DNA from: Ulota crispa
Taxonomy: Eukaryota; Streptophyta; Bryopsida; Orthotrichales; Orthotrichaceae
Assembly: GCA_963920765.1 (NCBI GenBank)
Contig: OY987249.1
Span: forward strand, 18,510,483-18,574,482
DNA: 64,000 nucleotides
Direction of reading: 5' to 3'
Every line of letters starts with the position of its first letter. Positions within the stretch are counted from its first letter, which is position 1. Made by a program: the position numbers and the translations under genes. Of this stretch, positions 1 through 11,900 are shown one piece after another. Under the pieces are notes generated by a model. That model was not told the DNA's origin, did not search any database, and saw nothing but the letters and a program-made list of their open reading frames with translations.

Positions 1-1249
1 CCTATTTATTGCACTCGGTTGGTGACCTCAAATAAAGCCATTACAAATTTGTTCTATAATACTGCAGCATTATCGCTCACTGCAAAGCAATCATGACAAT
101 AATCGTCTTAGAGTAAAAGTAATGACCATATTGAGGCATCAAAAATTGGCCCTCCTTAACCAACGGCTAGTTCACTTAGAAGACTTGAAGTGACTAGGAT
201 GATGCCAGCATAGAATTGGCGCCAAATAAAATGCAAGGACACTCACAAATTCTGTTCTTGTTAGAAAATGATTCATCCAAGTACATTGACTTGGTTCATC
301 CTTCTTCTACAGAAAAGAATTGTCTTTGGATGGCACCTTTATTAAAATAAGATAGAATAGCTGAAGTCAAAATAGAGTGCTAACCCTAAGCCTCTTTTCG
401 CCTAGTTTCATGAGTTCTTTTTAGTATACAGCTAGAAGGACTCCCCGTTTTTTTATTTAAGGAATTGTTGTGGCACTCATCAAGAAGTAGTTGGCCTTTT
501 TACCGCTCCATTATCTTATTGAAACTTACTCTTCCCGTTGTTGCCGGCATTGCTTATACCATAGCTATGCATAGGTCCAGCAATGATTTGTGGAGGTTCT
601 CAGAGACATGGGAAATGACTTGGAGGCTCCGATCAAAAGACAACCATGACGGATGGCTCTTTTTTCAATGTTACTCAAGACTATTTTAATGTTTCTCCAA
701 ATTATTTTAAATTTTTTCTGGTTCCACCATCCAGTAGCTGCTCAGCTTGGGCCACGGTACTATTTCCTTACGCGGCCCTTTGGAGGGCCCATTTTTTCTC
801 TAATGCTAGATTCAAAGGTATCAAATTTAGTCTAAGCCACTAAGATATTTTCCCTTGCAAATTCCTCCTCTCAGGTGAGGACACATGTACAAAAAAACTC
901 TACTGACTAGGTTTTAGGAGGCCTCCTCAAACTTTCACCTCAAAATTTAAAAGTCCCAAAATGTAAGGTTTTTCCCAAATTAATGAATATGGAGTTTTTT
1001 ACACTTTACTATAATTTGACATGAAATTTTTCTCTTACTTAGTAGTCAACTCTAGAAACAACTACAACAATGGACCATTTCTATCAATTCTAAATTTTTA
1101 TCAACATTTTGTAAGACTATCACAAAACATTTAGTTGTAGAATGACACCTTGAATGCTATAGCATCTCAAAAGGTTTCTAAGTCAACAATAAGGTTCAAT
1201 TATGAGATTTGACTTCAATTCACATATGCAGTTTGCTAGTTTCGCTTCA
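1..1249. other. Gene-free AT-rich DNA
   Basis: No coding region is recognised. TTTTTCCCAAATTAATGAAT near 970-992 resembles one end of the AACACCATATT fold-back family (41062-41320), so this is probably a remnant. Confidence 0.35.
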
Positions 1250-1535
1250 AAGCATCTCCACCGGTCCAGGCTCTTTAAGAGTTTTCCATCTGTTTTGGTT
1301 GGCCCTCAAGCCCTGGATCTCCATCCATGCTCTTCAAAAAGGTGGCCTTGCACTCCAACACGCCCCATAAATAAGCAGTTGACCACTTATCAAGAAAGTA
1401 GAGGATAAAGTTCACTAAACTTAGGTTCAATAATGATGAACAGTGGTTTGAAGGGCCCTTGCTAGACACCCTAGGACCAAGTATCTTGAGAGGGTTTGGA
1501 GAGTGGCACAAGGAGTGCACTATACATGATGTTTG
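1250..1535. mobile_element. Tourist-like MITE copy, inverted relative to the copy at 48669
   Basis: It begins AGCATCTCCACCGGTCCAGG and follows the reverse complement of 48669-48983 for about 260 bp, sharing TTTTCCATCTGTTTTGG, GGTGGCCTTGCACTCCAACA and GACCACTTATCAAG. The right terminus is eroded. Confidence 0.7.
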
Positions 1536-2673
1536 TGGGTAGCATGAGTTCAAGCCCCTATAAAATGGGGGCTATGTAGGTTTAAAAGCTTGATTTCTAT
1601 AAGGCTATATTTACCTAACTTTCTAAATTTTGACAATTTCATGTACCCTAGGCTTCATTTGAATTAAGTTCTTGTGATATTTTTGTATACCCTATGTTCA
1701 TTAGAAATACACAATGACACAAACAAAATTACACACATACAATCAAAGACCAAACACTTCAAAACATAACTTGTAACCAATCACATAATACTTCAAACAA
1801 AAACTTGAGAGAAAACAGAAAGCATGGAAAAGCATATAGTATACCTAAAAGCATATTTGAAAATTCAATATAGGATGAAGGAAAAAGTAGTGAAACCCAT
1901 TCCACTTCAACCACAAACCCCTTTTAAGTTGAGCACGCAGAGAAATCAAAGAAAGCATGGGAAAGGAACCCATGCGCAAAGATAGTGTTGCACTTGAACC
2001 TTCACAAAGTCCAAAAATTGCGTGCAAACAAAAGGCTTTGTTGAAGAATCTAAGATAAACCGTGCAATCAAAACCACAAAACATGCAAGCGTGCAAGCAG
2101 GAGTTGCTAAAGCACAACCCAACCCTCAAACCCCGCGCTAACCATATTGTAAGCCCAAGCCACAAGCCCGTAAATGAACAGCAACGGAAGCTCCATCCAC
2201 ATGTCCAACCTTGTTTCATTACCTATATATCATTTATTAACCCTGCAACCCTAAGCTACTATTGAATACAACTGACATTGGATACTTGGACGGGGATCAA
2301 ACATGGGATACTTTGTCATACTCATACACGGGATTCTTTAGCTAACAATTAAATAATTAAAATATATTTAATAAAAGTGTAGATTTTGTTTTTTGAATAT
2401 TGGGAAGGCTATTGTACAACTAAGAAATTTATAATTCTCATTATTATACCGTACCCTTCATTATTTATAAAGAACCCACACCCATTTCAATGATGCTTAC
2501 TTTTTATAAAGCCATGTCAAAAATTTAGGACCAAGGCAATTATACTAACCCTTCATTTGATTGCACCTGTCTAATAAAAAAAAGGGAGTGCACTTGCTGT
2601 GGAGAGTGGCTGCAACACTTTTCATCCACTCCGAGCATGTTGGAGTCATCGGTGGAGATGCTCTCAAGCCTAT
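1536..2673. other. Gene-free DNA
   Basis: Only short unassigned ORFs, for example 124 codons on the minus strand at 1845-2219. A lone GGTGGAGATGCTCT at about 2652-2665 looks like a Tourist-like terminus. Confidence 0.3.
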
Positions 2674-2889
2674 GGTAACCCACTCCAATCCCGACCATGC
2701 ATCTAATCCTGTGTAAGTGTACACCTTGAGTAGATTTCAAGGCTAAAATCAGGCGGGCCCTAGACAGCTTATCTTCTGTGTCATAGAAGATAAGCTATCT
2801 AGGGCCCACCTAGATTTTAGCCCTAAAATCTACTCAGGGTGTACACTTGCACGGGATTAGATGCATGGTTGGGATTGGAGTGGGTTACC
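2674..2889. mobile_element. Near-perfect fold-back element of about 100-bp arms
   Basis: The left arm starts GGTAACCCACTCCAATCCC and the right arm ends with its mirror. Mirrored landmarks include ATGCATCTAATCC, GTGTACAC and AGGGCCC...AGATAAGCT around a loop of a few bases near 2780. The right arm ends exactly at the TTAA of the next element. Confidence 0.85.
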
Positions 2890-3542
2890 TTAACCCCTCA
2901 CCGCCCAAGGGGCCCAAATTGGGCTTCTCTAAATTTTATTCAGAAATGCACAACCTTTTTACAAGATTTTTTTTAGTGATTATTATTATTTTTAAACTCT
3001 TATTGGAGTCTAGTTTTGGCAATAGGAGTTTGATTTTGAAAATGAATTAAAGTGATTTGTCTATTCAAGATTTTGTGGAAGGGTGTCCATTGCAAATCTT
3101 CACTTTCTAGTGTTGAAGGCTCTTGGAAATGAGCTTCAAGTGCATTAGAACTTGGAGAAAAAATCACATTAAAAAATCAATTTAAAAATTGTAGAATAGA
3201 TTTTGAGAAACCATAAATTGATTGGGGTTAAGCATGTTATACTTTACGTACCCATATTTTTTTATTACTCTCAATTTTAGTTTTGAGATGCAAAAAGAGG
3301 ATTGAAAGGCTTCAAATTACTTTCACAGTTTTAACACCCTCATGATCAAACATTATAATTTTTCAATTCATAAATGATATTGTTGTGATTTCTTTTCCTA
3401 TGTGATTTACAACATGTCTACTTTGAATTTATACAATTGCACTCTAAAGAAATTTGATAAGATTAATTAAAATTTTGGCATTTTGTTCATTTTCAAGCAA
3501 ATTCTAAGATAATCCAAACTACCATGGGCGGTGAAGGGTTAA
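2890..3542. mobile_element. TTAA-flanked element, short subfamily (653 bp)
   Basis: Left end TTAA|CCCCTCACCGCCCAAGG, right end CCATGGGCGGTGAAGGG|TTAA. The interior is the reverse complement of 19505-20156, sharing the internal motif CAACAATATCATTTAT. There is no ORF of transposase size. Confidence 0.85.
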
Positions 3543-4545
3543 TGTCATTTGTTGTACAGTACTGGAATCGATCATCAAAAAGGAACTCAGTTTGAAAAGA
3601 AATACCTTTTTAAAGATGGGGTTAATACCGTTAAAATACCAAGTCACTTTACCGCTTGGACTGAGATGCTCCAAAGGTAAGAGCAAAAATGATAAGTAAA
3701 TCTGTTTTGACTTTTTTTTATTAAACTTATAAAAAAAATTTAATACAGTAGTTCTTTATTCAAGCTGGCATTTTGGAAGGCACCAGTGCTCTTCTCGATT
3801 TTCTACAAAGGAGACGCCAGAACTGGGGCATCAAGTTGGAACTTGTACACTTTGACATCTGACGTAAGCTTGTGAGGATTGAGCATTTGTCAAACTTCTG
3901 ATGCTGACTAGAGAATTTTTTTTCTAAGCGATTCATTTGCCACATTCTTACACTAGCTCCTTTCACACCAACAAAATAGTATGAAAAAATGGATAAAAAT
4001 TGTCATATCCTTCACAATGAACATCAGGAGTGTCAAAATTTGGATGAAGCTTATTTATATTAGTAAAGTTGGGGATGAACACGCACACATGGATAATCCC
4101 ATCAATTTTTTCCTTACTTGGATGCATGTTGCTTGACCAATGAAGGAGTAAAAAAAAGTTCCCTAATGCTTACCATTAATAGGAGTCTACTTAGTGATGA
4201 TTGTACCCGTTTGCTTTTAGATATATTTATTATCCCTTGGGGCGTTTTATTTTGATTCTAAGAAATGTGATGGGGACTTGGACCAATGTTTGAAATTTTT
4301 GAAACTCTCCTAATAATTTTACCCATTCACAAATGGGCCATTTCCACCGTGCCGGTTGTCTCGGTTCTGCCCGACCATAGACTAGGACAGTGGCCAGAAA
4401 AACGTGATGGCAAGACACAAATATCCTGCTAGCACAAGCCTACGGCGTGTAGTCGTGTACTTTTGTGCAAACTTACTTTTCAGGCGCGCCTGTGGAATTG
4501 TGGAGAGGGGAGAGAATTGTCAGTGGCTTTGTGTGGACCTGGGAA
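3543..4545. other. Gene-free DNA
   Basis: No recognisable gene or repeat; short chance ORFs only. Confidence 0.3.
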
Positions 4546-4917
4546 AGAGCATCTCCACCAGGGGGCTTTTTATCTGTATCCGGATGGAAATTCATCCGGA
4601 TAGGGAGGAACCTCTTCCATCAAGAGCCTCTATTCCCAAATATAGAGAATTTGGATGAGATGTCAATTCCTTATATAAGTGGCAATATAGGGAACTTAAG
4701 TATGGTAAAATGTATCCTCATTTTTTTCAAAAAAGTGCAATTTTTTATCCCCTTTCACTCCTATTTTCTCTCTTGGCCCACCTCTCCCAACTCATTTTAG
4801 TAACTATGGAGGAAAAAGTTCCCTTATGGGGACAAATTAGTGAGGCTTGCCTTTCCCTATCCCCATTTTTGCTCCAAATGGGGATAGGGGTAGGAAAGCC
4901 CTTGGTAGAGATGCTCT
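4546..4917. mobile_element. Tourist-like MITE (GAGCATCTCC ends)
   Basis: Ends AGAGCATCTCCACCAGGGGG and the inverted CCCTTGGTAGAGATGCTCT. The interior is AT-rich without coding. The right flank is TAA. Confidence 0.75.
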
Positions 4918-5040
4918 AAGAGCATCTGCACTAGGGCTTCTCCATTGGTATCTAGATGAAACTCATCCACATAAGGAAGGGCCCTCCCCCATTATGAGCT
5001 TGTGTCCCTAAAAATTTAGAGAATCTGGATGAGAAGGGGC
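4918..5040. mobile_element. Left half of a second Tourist-like MITE, directly adjoining
   Basis: GAGCATCTGCACTAGGGCTT and the following 110 bp parallel the left part of 4546-4917 (GGATGA...ATCC, TTTAGAGAATCTGGATGAGA). No right terminus is present. Confidence 0.55.
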
Positions 5041-5174
5041 CATAATTTCCTATGTTTTTGTATTTCTTTTCATTTGTCTTGCAATTAGCCTCCACATGTC
5101 TTTGTCACAAGCTTTGTCAATTTCATATCTGGTTGCACACTGAGGTTGCAAAATCCTCTAAGGGTTGCTTCAAA

Positions 5175-5325
5175 CACTACAAAAAATTGTGTCCTAATTG
5201 ACATGTCCAAATTGACTAAATGTGTCCATAATGACAAAAAGATTGTCAAATTAGGCAATTTTTGTAAATTTAGCCATGTTGTTTTGGACATATTTTTGTC
5301 CTTTTGAACAATTATCCTTGTAGTG
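5175..5325. mobile_element. Small CACTA-ended fold-back element
   Basis: CACTACAAAAAATTGTGTCC at the left and CCTTGTAGTG at the right. AATTGACATGTCCAAATTGA in the interior pairs partly with GGACATA. Flanks do not match, so the target duplication is lost or the ends are approximate. Confidence 0.55.
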
Positions 5326-7712
5326 ACACTACAAATCAAAGCAGATTTTTAGCCTTTGACAATCCCAAAGCTAACATTTGACTGGTTAATATGTTGAAAA
5401 TGGCCTCAAGCCCTTTACACTAGGAGTCAAGGTTATTTTTTCAAAACATGTTTTAATATTTAAATAACAAGATTTGACAAGGATTCCTCAACTTCAAAAA
5501 TTGGGTCTTCTAAAATGTGAAGCCAATTCTTGGCCTCTGGGCCATTGTTAGATTTTATTAGGATACGAACACTTTAAATAAAAAACAATCTTTTGAGATA
5601 TTCAACACCTTAGGATGAAGCAAACATATCAATGGGTCTCCTTCATCTCTTTTTTTTATCCCTTTTCTTTTAAAATTTTCAAAACTTGCTCTAGTGGCCT
5701 CAACCTTTTGGCCTCAGAACCTCTACACACAAGAGAGTTAGCTATTATTATACTCATATAATAGTGGGTGCTTAGGGATGTTCTTGAGGCTATTTATGCT
5801 GGAATTTAGGTTGAAATGACCCCAAATCTTGCCCTAAATGTTCATGGCCTTAACTCCTAGTGTAAAGCAGCCTTAAGAGTTTGATATGGGGATTGCACAC
5901 AACACACGTAACAAAGCCCTTGTTTTGCTGTTACCAAGGTTCTTACTTGTGGCTAAATTGAGACTCATGGCCTCTTTACACTAGTGACTAGAGTTAGTGA
6001 CTAGAGTTAGTGACCAAGCCAATCTAAATGGCATCATTGAAGAAGAAAAGCTAGCTAGTCTAATGCCGCTTTCACTAGTTAAAAAAAAGAAAATGATCAT
6101 GGGCAAAAATGGATGAGAAAGTGACATGGAATCCTACATGTCATAAAGTAGATAGTGTTTCATGGTCAACTGGATTTTGTGATGAGATGCTCTGAAGAGG
6201 TTCTCTAACTAGATTTTTCGAGTGACCAAGCCATCCCAATTTTTTTGATTGGTTTAATTTTGTCAAGGTTTAATGTTGTTTACTTTTAGAATGTTGATTC
6301 ACTATTATTTTATTGTTGCAAGAGTAGTGTTATTGATATGAACACAATTTTTCTATTGAAATGTTGTTTTACTACAATAAATGCATTTTGGTTGTCGGAC
6401 TTTTAGTTTTACCGCAATAATTAAAATCTACTAAATTGTTTATTGTAACAAATGAAGCTCAAAGTGAAGTACATTTAATATCATGTTTTCTTACATCTAA
6501 TTCCATTGTAAAAGCACACCAATATAGTTCCATTGTAAAAACACATTTAGACAATGGCATGGCCATTTACTTTGTAGTTTCTAGTTGACTAAAATTTTGA
6601 TGATAAAATTTTGCAATCATTTTGGTTACATGTCTCCTCCTTTCTTTTTGACATCCAAATTTTTGAAATTGTATTAAGAGCGGTGACCCAAATATGATTT
6701 TCACTTTTAACACAAGTGGCTAAAGCAAATGCTATAAAGCTAAAAGTTTCAAATGTAACACTACAAAGTTTACATTTTTTTTAGCTGTATGAAAATTTTG
6801 TTAGCAATCTTGGGTAGTTGCAAGGAACACTTCACAATTTTGTGTCAAACACCCTTAAAATTGGTAGTACTAGGTAATACTATGAGCTTTTGAAATAATT
6901 TATTTTAAATAAAATAAAATTTGGAAAATTTGTAAAACGCTTAAAATAGCATACTTGTGAAAATCCAAACCTAGAAAAAAATTATTCTAAAAGTTATGCA
7001 CAAAAGTAGAGGGATAGAAATTACCAACAAAAACACAATTTCCTTTTTGTTTTTTAGAAAATAGTAAAAAATCTCAAAAAATTAAAACAAAAATTAGACA
7101 TTTTGGTCCACCATGAGGGGCATTGACGGATGCAAATAACTTTTCAAGAATTTTTGTTTCCAAACCCTAATGCTTGTCCAATGGATGCCCACTTTGAGGG
7201 AAAGTGGAAGGCATGTAATTTACATTTTTCTAAAACCCCTCAACTAATCCGTGTAATGTTCAATGAGGAACAACTCCCCAAATTTGTGGCATCAAATTCT
7301 TTTTTTTTGCCTCAATGCAGTACTGAAAACCCACAAAACAGCCAAGGTAGACATATTATTGGAATCCATTTAAAATTAGTGAATGATTTTTAAAAAAACT
7401 CAAAAAAACACAATAGGTCAATAACTTTAGTGTGAACCTTTCTCTAAATTTTTACGTGAAAAGAAGTTAGTAAGCAAAAGATACACCCCTAAAAACCACA
7501 GGCCGAGTAGCAAAGGGATAGAAAGCAAGACAGGTGTTTTTTGCAACTACCCTCCTGCAAAATTTAGCCAGCTTTAAGAATGTTGATCAAGAGATGAGAA
7601 GAAAAAAAAGAGGAGAGAGTAAAAAAGAGAAAATAAAGAAAAGAGTAGAATATATGACCAAATCTTCAAGGGACTAGTTTGAGTTCAGTTTACAATATTG
7701 AAGGTGACCAAT
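5326..7712. other. Gene-free AT-rich DNA
   Basis: The only structure seen is a 15-bp triple repeat (AGAGTTAGTGACTAG type) at about 5984-6020. No coding region is recognised. Confidence 0.35.
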
Positions 7713-8040
7713 AGGGGGCTTCAAACATAAAATCTGGTATACAAGTTTATCACCTCACATAGTTCCCGCTCACTAATGAAATATTTTTGTTCACCCGCAT
7801 GCCCAAAGTTTGACACACTCGTGAGTTTGCGATTAGGGTTTTGTGCACAAGTCAAGGGTTTGAGCGTTTGAGACACCCAAGAGGATGAGCCGTGCAAAAA
7901 TGAGTTTTTGAAGTTCACTCCTAACTTGAATCACGCTAGGAGTGAATTCTAGAGGTGAGCCACCTCGATGTTCACTAGTGAATTCACCGAGGTGGATCAC
8001 AAAGTGAGTCACCAAAAATAGTTGATGTTTGAAGCCCTCT
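7713..8040. mobile_element. MITE with AGGGGGCTTCAAACAT ends
   Basis: AGGGGGCTTCAAACAT at the left, ATGTTTGAAGCCCTCT at the right, 328 bp apart. A central palindromic region (TGAATTC...GAATTCA, CACCTCG...CGAGGTG) is present. Flanks differ. Confidence 0.65.
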
Positions 8041-8104
8041 AGTGAATGAAAAAATTGATTCTTGATCACCATGACCAATACATAAACATGGACTAGCTCT
8101 TGGC

Positions 8105-8391
8105 CACTACACCAAATAGTGCATTTAGGTTGCCTTACCTTGGAAAGTTACCTCATGACCCACCACTTGCCCACTTGTAAGTGCATGCAACTCTTTGTAT
8201 ATTTAGATTTCACTTGGTTTACAACTTGAATATTGCTAATTTGTCTTTCTACAACTTTGTAGTAGTTACCAAGTCTTTTTAAAATTTATTAATTATTGCT
8301 GAAAATTACTGTGGCAATGGTAAAAATTAAAATAGTGGGGAATGTCAAGAAATTAGTCTGGGGCAACCTAAATGCACTATTTGGTGTAGTG
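8105..8391. mobile_element. CACTA-ended MITE with 30-bp perfect termini
   Basis: CACTACACCAAATAGTGCAT followed by TTAGGTTGCC is perfectly inverted at 8361-8391. The interior is AT-rich. A clear target duplication is not seen. Confidence 0.75.
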
Positions 8392-8976
8392 TAAAGAGGC
8401 CCAAGACTGAGACTAAACTAAGGATTCCCTTCGGTGGGCCTTTGTAAAAGCAAAGAGCCAGTGCCACTCTGGACATTCAAACCAAATCCAATTCCAACCC
8501 CGAGATATCCAAGCTTCCGCTCACGTTCGAATCTTACTCAAGCCAAACCGAAGAATCTAGAATCTCAAACAAAAGAATAAAGAATATTTAAATAGAAGCT
8601 CCCAAAATAGCCAGCATTTATCCCGCAACCCTACCATCATGACGAACGTTACTAGATTCACTTTCCTGCAATTGGAAGATTGTGCCGACCACAATGATCC
8701 GTCGCCCTCGGTGCCTGAGCCCTGAGATCTAGGAAATTAGTGGATTTCGGATATAGGTGGTCGCGATTACCGCTGCCGTGTTCTTCCGGCTATCTTTCGG
8801 GCTTCGTGCATGTTTTTCCACATCAAAGCTCGTGAAGCCGCTTCGATCGGCGCTTCTTACTCATTCAGCGGGCGCTCCCTCGGTCCTTTTTGTGTTGATC
8901 GTTAGGCTGCTCTCTGTTTCCTGAACCTCCCGGCGGCCTGTTGTTTTTCCCCCTGGTAGTATTGCAACTATTCGCA
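8392..8976 (+). promoter_or_regulatory. Upstream region and probable 5' UTR of the isocitrate dehydrogenase gene
   Basis: This stretch lies between a CACTA-type MITE and the ICDH start codon. A TATA-like TATTTAAATA lies at about 8584-8593, and base composition becomes less AT-rich after about 8640, as expected of a transcribed leader. No upstream ORF of note is seen. The promoter assignment rests on position and the TATA-like motif only. Confidence 0.3.
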
Positions 8977-11900
8977 ATGACGTTCGAGAAGATCAAGGTC
9001 GCAAATCCTATCGTGGAGATGGACGGTACGGTCTCTGTTTTGTTTGATCGGCGTCGCTGTTAAAAGTTGCGGTGGTTTACTGATTTTGCACAGGAGATCT
9101 AGAGTCTGGATGTTGCCTTTGATATTAGTATTCGAGGTTTTGAAGTTACAGAGCACGATAGAAGATTAGTTTTGTTGTAACGATTGAATATATATATCTG
9201 GCGTGACGATAAGTGCGTTATTGGAGTATGCTCTTTGTATGTGGATATGGCCTAAGCTTCTAACTTAGTGAGGTTTGTTGTAATTTATTCTGAAGGTGTA
9301 GTAGGATTGTCCTGTTTTCAGCGACTTTCTCTTGTCATCGTGTGTCGGAGTTTGTCGTTGTCTGTAGAAGCGGAGAATGATTCTGCATTTAGTTCATTAG
9401 GAATTGGTGCGATCGTGCTGTCTATGATGATTTCAAGTGTCGTTGATGATATGTGCATTGGTTTAAGTATCCGGCAGGGCGGATTGCCATGTCGGATATT
9501 GGTTAGGCCTTGCACGAGATCCGGCGAGTAGGATTGATTTGAGATAGGTAGGTGAGCAGCAGGGGAATTTCCTGTTTTGACCGTCTGTAGATGAAGAGTT
9601 CCGTAAGGTTCTCTCTGGTTTTTAGCGATTTTAAAGATTTTTTTTGTTTACATTATTTTAGCTATTAAAATATTATGATATCCATAATGGTAATATTATT
9701 ATAGTCGGCCGACTTTGAAGCGATTATCCATATATTCGAGTGTATGTTAATGAATGCTTTCTGTGTCGTCCTACAGGAGATGAGATGACCCGAATTATCT
9801 GGCAGATGATTAAAGACAAGGTGCGGGATCCTGAAACTTGCCGTTACTGTATACGAGTACTGTCAGATCGGGTTTGCGTATTCGATTGTTGTACTGGTCT
9901 TTATCTTTCGAATGCAGTTTGACAATTGAGAGAACTGATGCAGAGCTTTAGAGGAAGAGGTAGATGTGGATCTGTAGAATTGTAGCTCCTTCAATTTCTA
10001 TTTTCAGTTCAATCGTCTTTGGGTTGAATATCACTTTAGTTTCATTTCGAAGAAGGTGGTAAGGAGTGTGTACTGCCATAATGCTCTTTGCGTAACTGTG
10101 CTATACTCTATTGCAGCTCATCTTCCCGTTCCTTGATGTGGATCTTAAGTACTTCGACTTGAGCATCGAGCACCGAGATGCTACTGATGACAAAGTTACT
10201 GCTGAGAGCGCAGAAGCTACTTTGAAGTAGAATAATCTTTTCCCTCCTCGTTTTTTCTTTCTATAGTGTTTTATTCAGTGCATTTGAGGCAGGGGTCTGC
10301 AGGGGTCGGGTTTGCAACAGAGTCGCAGTTATATGCGGTTGCCGTTGTCTTAAGTTTTACAGCACCACCGAGTTATCTTTTGTAGTAGCATCAGGAGATC
10401 ACATAGTATCCGCGTTTGCCCTCACTGATGTAACCATTGTTTTCAAAATATTCCTTTCACTGTGTCAGTTTTCGGAATTGGATTAACTCTTTGCTTGCAC
10501 TTTCAGGTACAACGTAGCTGTGAAGTGTGCAACCATTACTCCTGGTACGTCTCCAAGATCTCTTTTGAAATCCTTACTCACAGGGATGTATTAATTGCTA
10601 CGAACAGTTATGGAATTTTTGGCATACCATTTCAAGCGTGGGTAGATATTCGATTTATGCTAGCTCCTACTCATGTCATGCCGCAGTATAGTTTTTTACT
10701 TGAGGATATGAATTTGAGGCCTCTTGAAAAGAAGTGTAGCGTAGCGGTCCTTAAAAAAGTTCAGGATATATTTTGCGGTACCCTTTGAGCCTGTTGCTGT
10801 GAGTGTTTGATTGCACTCACGAATACCGTATGTCTAAATTGCTCCAACAAGACATCGCTGAATTTCTTTCGGTCCACAGATGAAGCACGAATGGAGGAAT
10901 TTAAATTGAAGACCATGTGGAAAAGTCCCAATGGAACTATCAGAAATATCCTGAATGGTGAGTTTTTAAGAGTTTGGTGCCTTCGGTTACCAGTTATATG
11001 GATGGCTCTAGAGACCTTTTTCAGTTGATCTTGGTCCAGTGATCTGTTTGAACTGCTTCTGCTAATTTGGCTACATTGTGATCATGGTGTCTTTGCAGGC
11101 ACTGTGTTTCGCGAGCCCATTTTGTGCAAGAACATCCCCAAACTTGTCCCAGGTAATAATTGTTCGATTAATCTGAAAACATGATTAGAATGTGAACAGT
11201 GTCCTGCTTCAATTCATTTTTATAACTTGCAATGTTGAGTTTAGCGATTTTGCACGTACCGGTTACTTCTGTGCTTTCATTCATTCTCTGATATGGAATT
11301 GCTAATCATGGATCTATTGATTTGGTACCAGGATGGACGCAGCCCATCTGCATTGGCAGACATGCCTTTGGTGACCAATACAAGGCCACTGATGCTGTCT
11401 TCAAGGGTCCAGGAAAACTGAAGATGGTCTTTGGTACGGCTTCTCACTTTTGTCTAGTCCCTTGTGTTGGATGGACAGAGAGGGTACAGAGTTTTTTTGT
11501 ACATTTACACTGGTTGATCATAATTTTCTGGGAAACGTTGCATGTGCTATTGCATTTCAAATTGATGTGTCGCATTTCGACCATTATTGAACGATAGCAT
11601 AGAGCCATTGTTTCTACTACTTCAATTCATTGAAGTCGTATCTCAATGAAACTTTTTTATAGCTTTCTCTTTTCATCTGTCCATGATCTTGAGGCACCCT
11701 TCATTACAGTGTATAATTAGCACAGGTCAATCACCGTGTCTATTTACGGGTCGTTAAGACAGTTTCGGAAGGATAGCACTGACTGTTCATGTCGTTGGCT
11801 GGTGCAGTCCCTGAAAATGGTGGAGAGGTTCAGGATCTTACTGTTTATGACTACGAGGGTGCTGGAGGTGTTGCTCTTACCATGTACAACACTGACGAGG

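Noticed and set aside
1845-2219. 124-codon minus-strand ORF
   Set aside because: Low-complexity Cys/Phe/Leu composition, no family resemblance, within gene-free AT-rich DNA.
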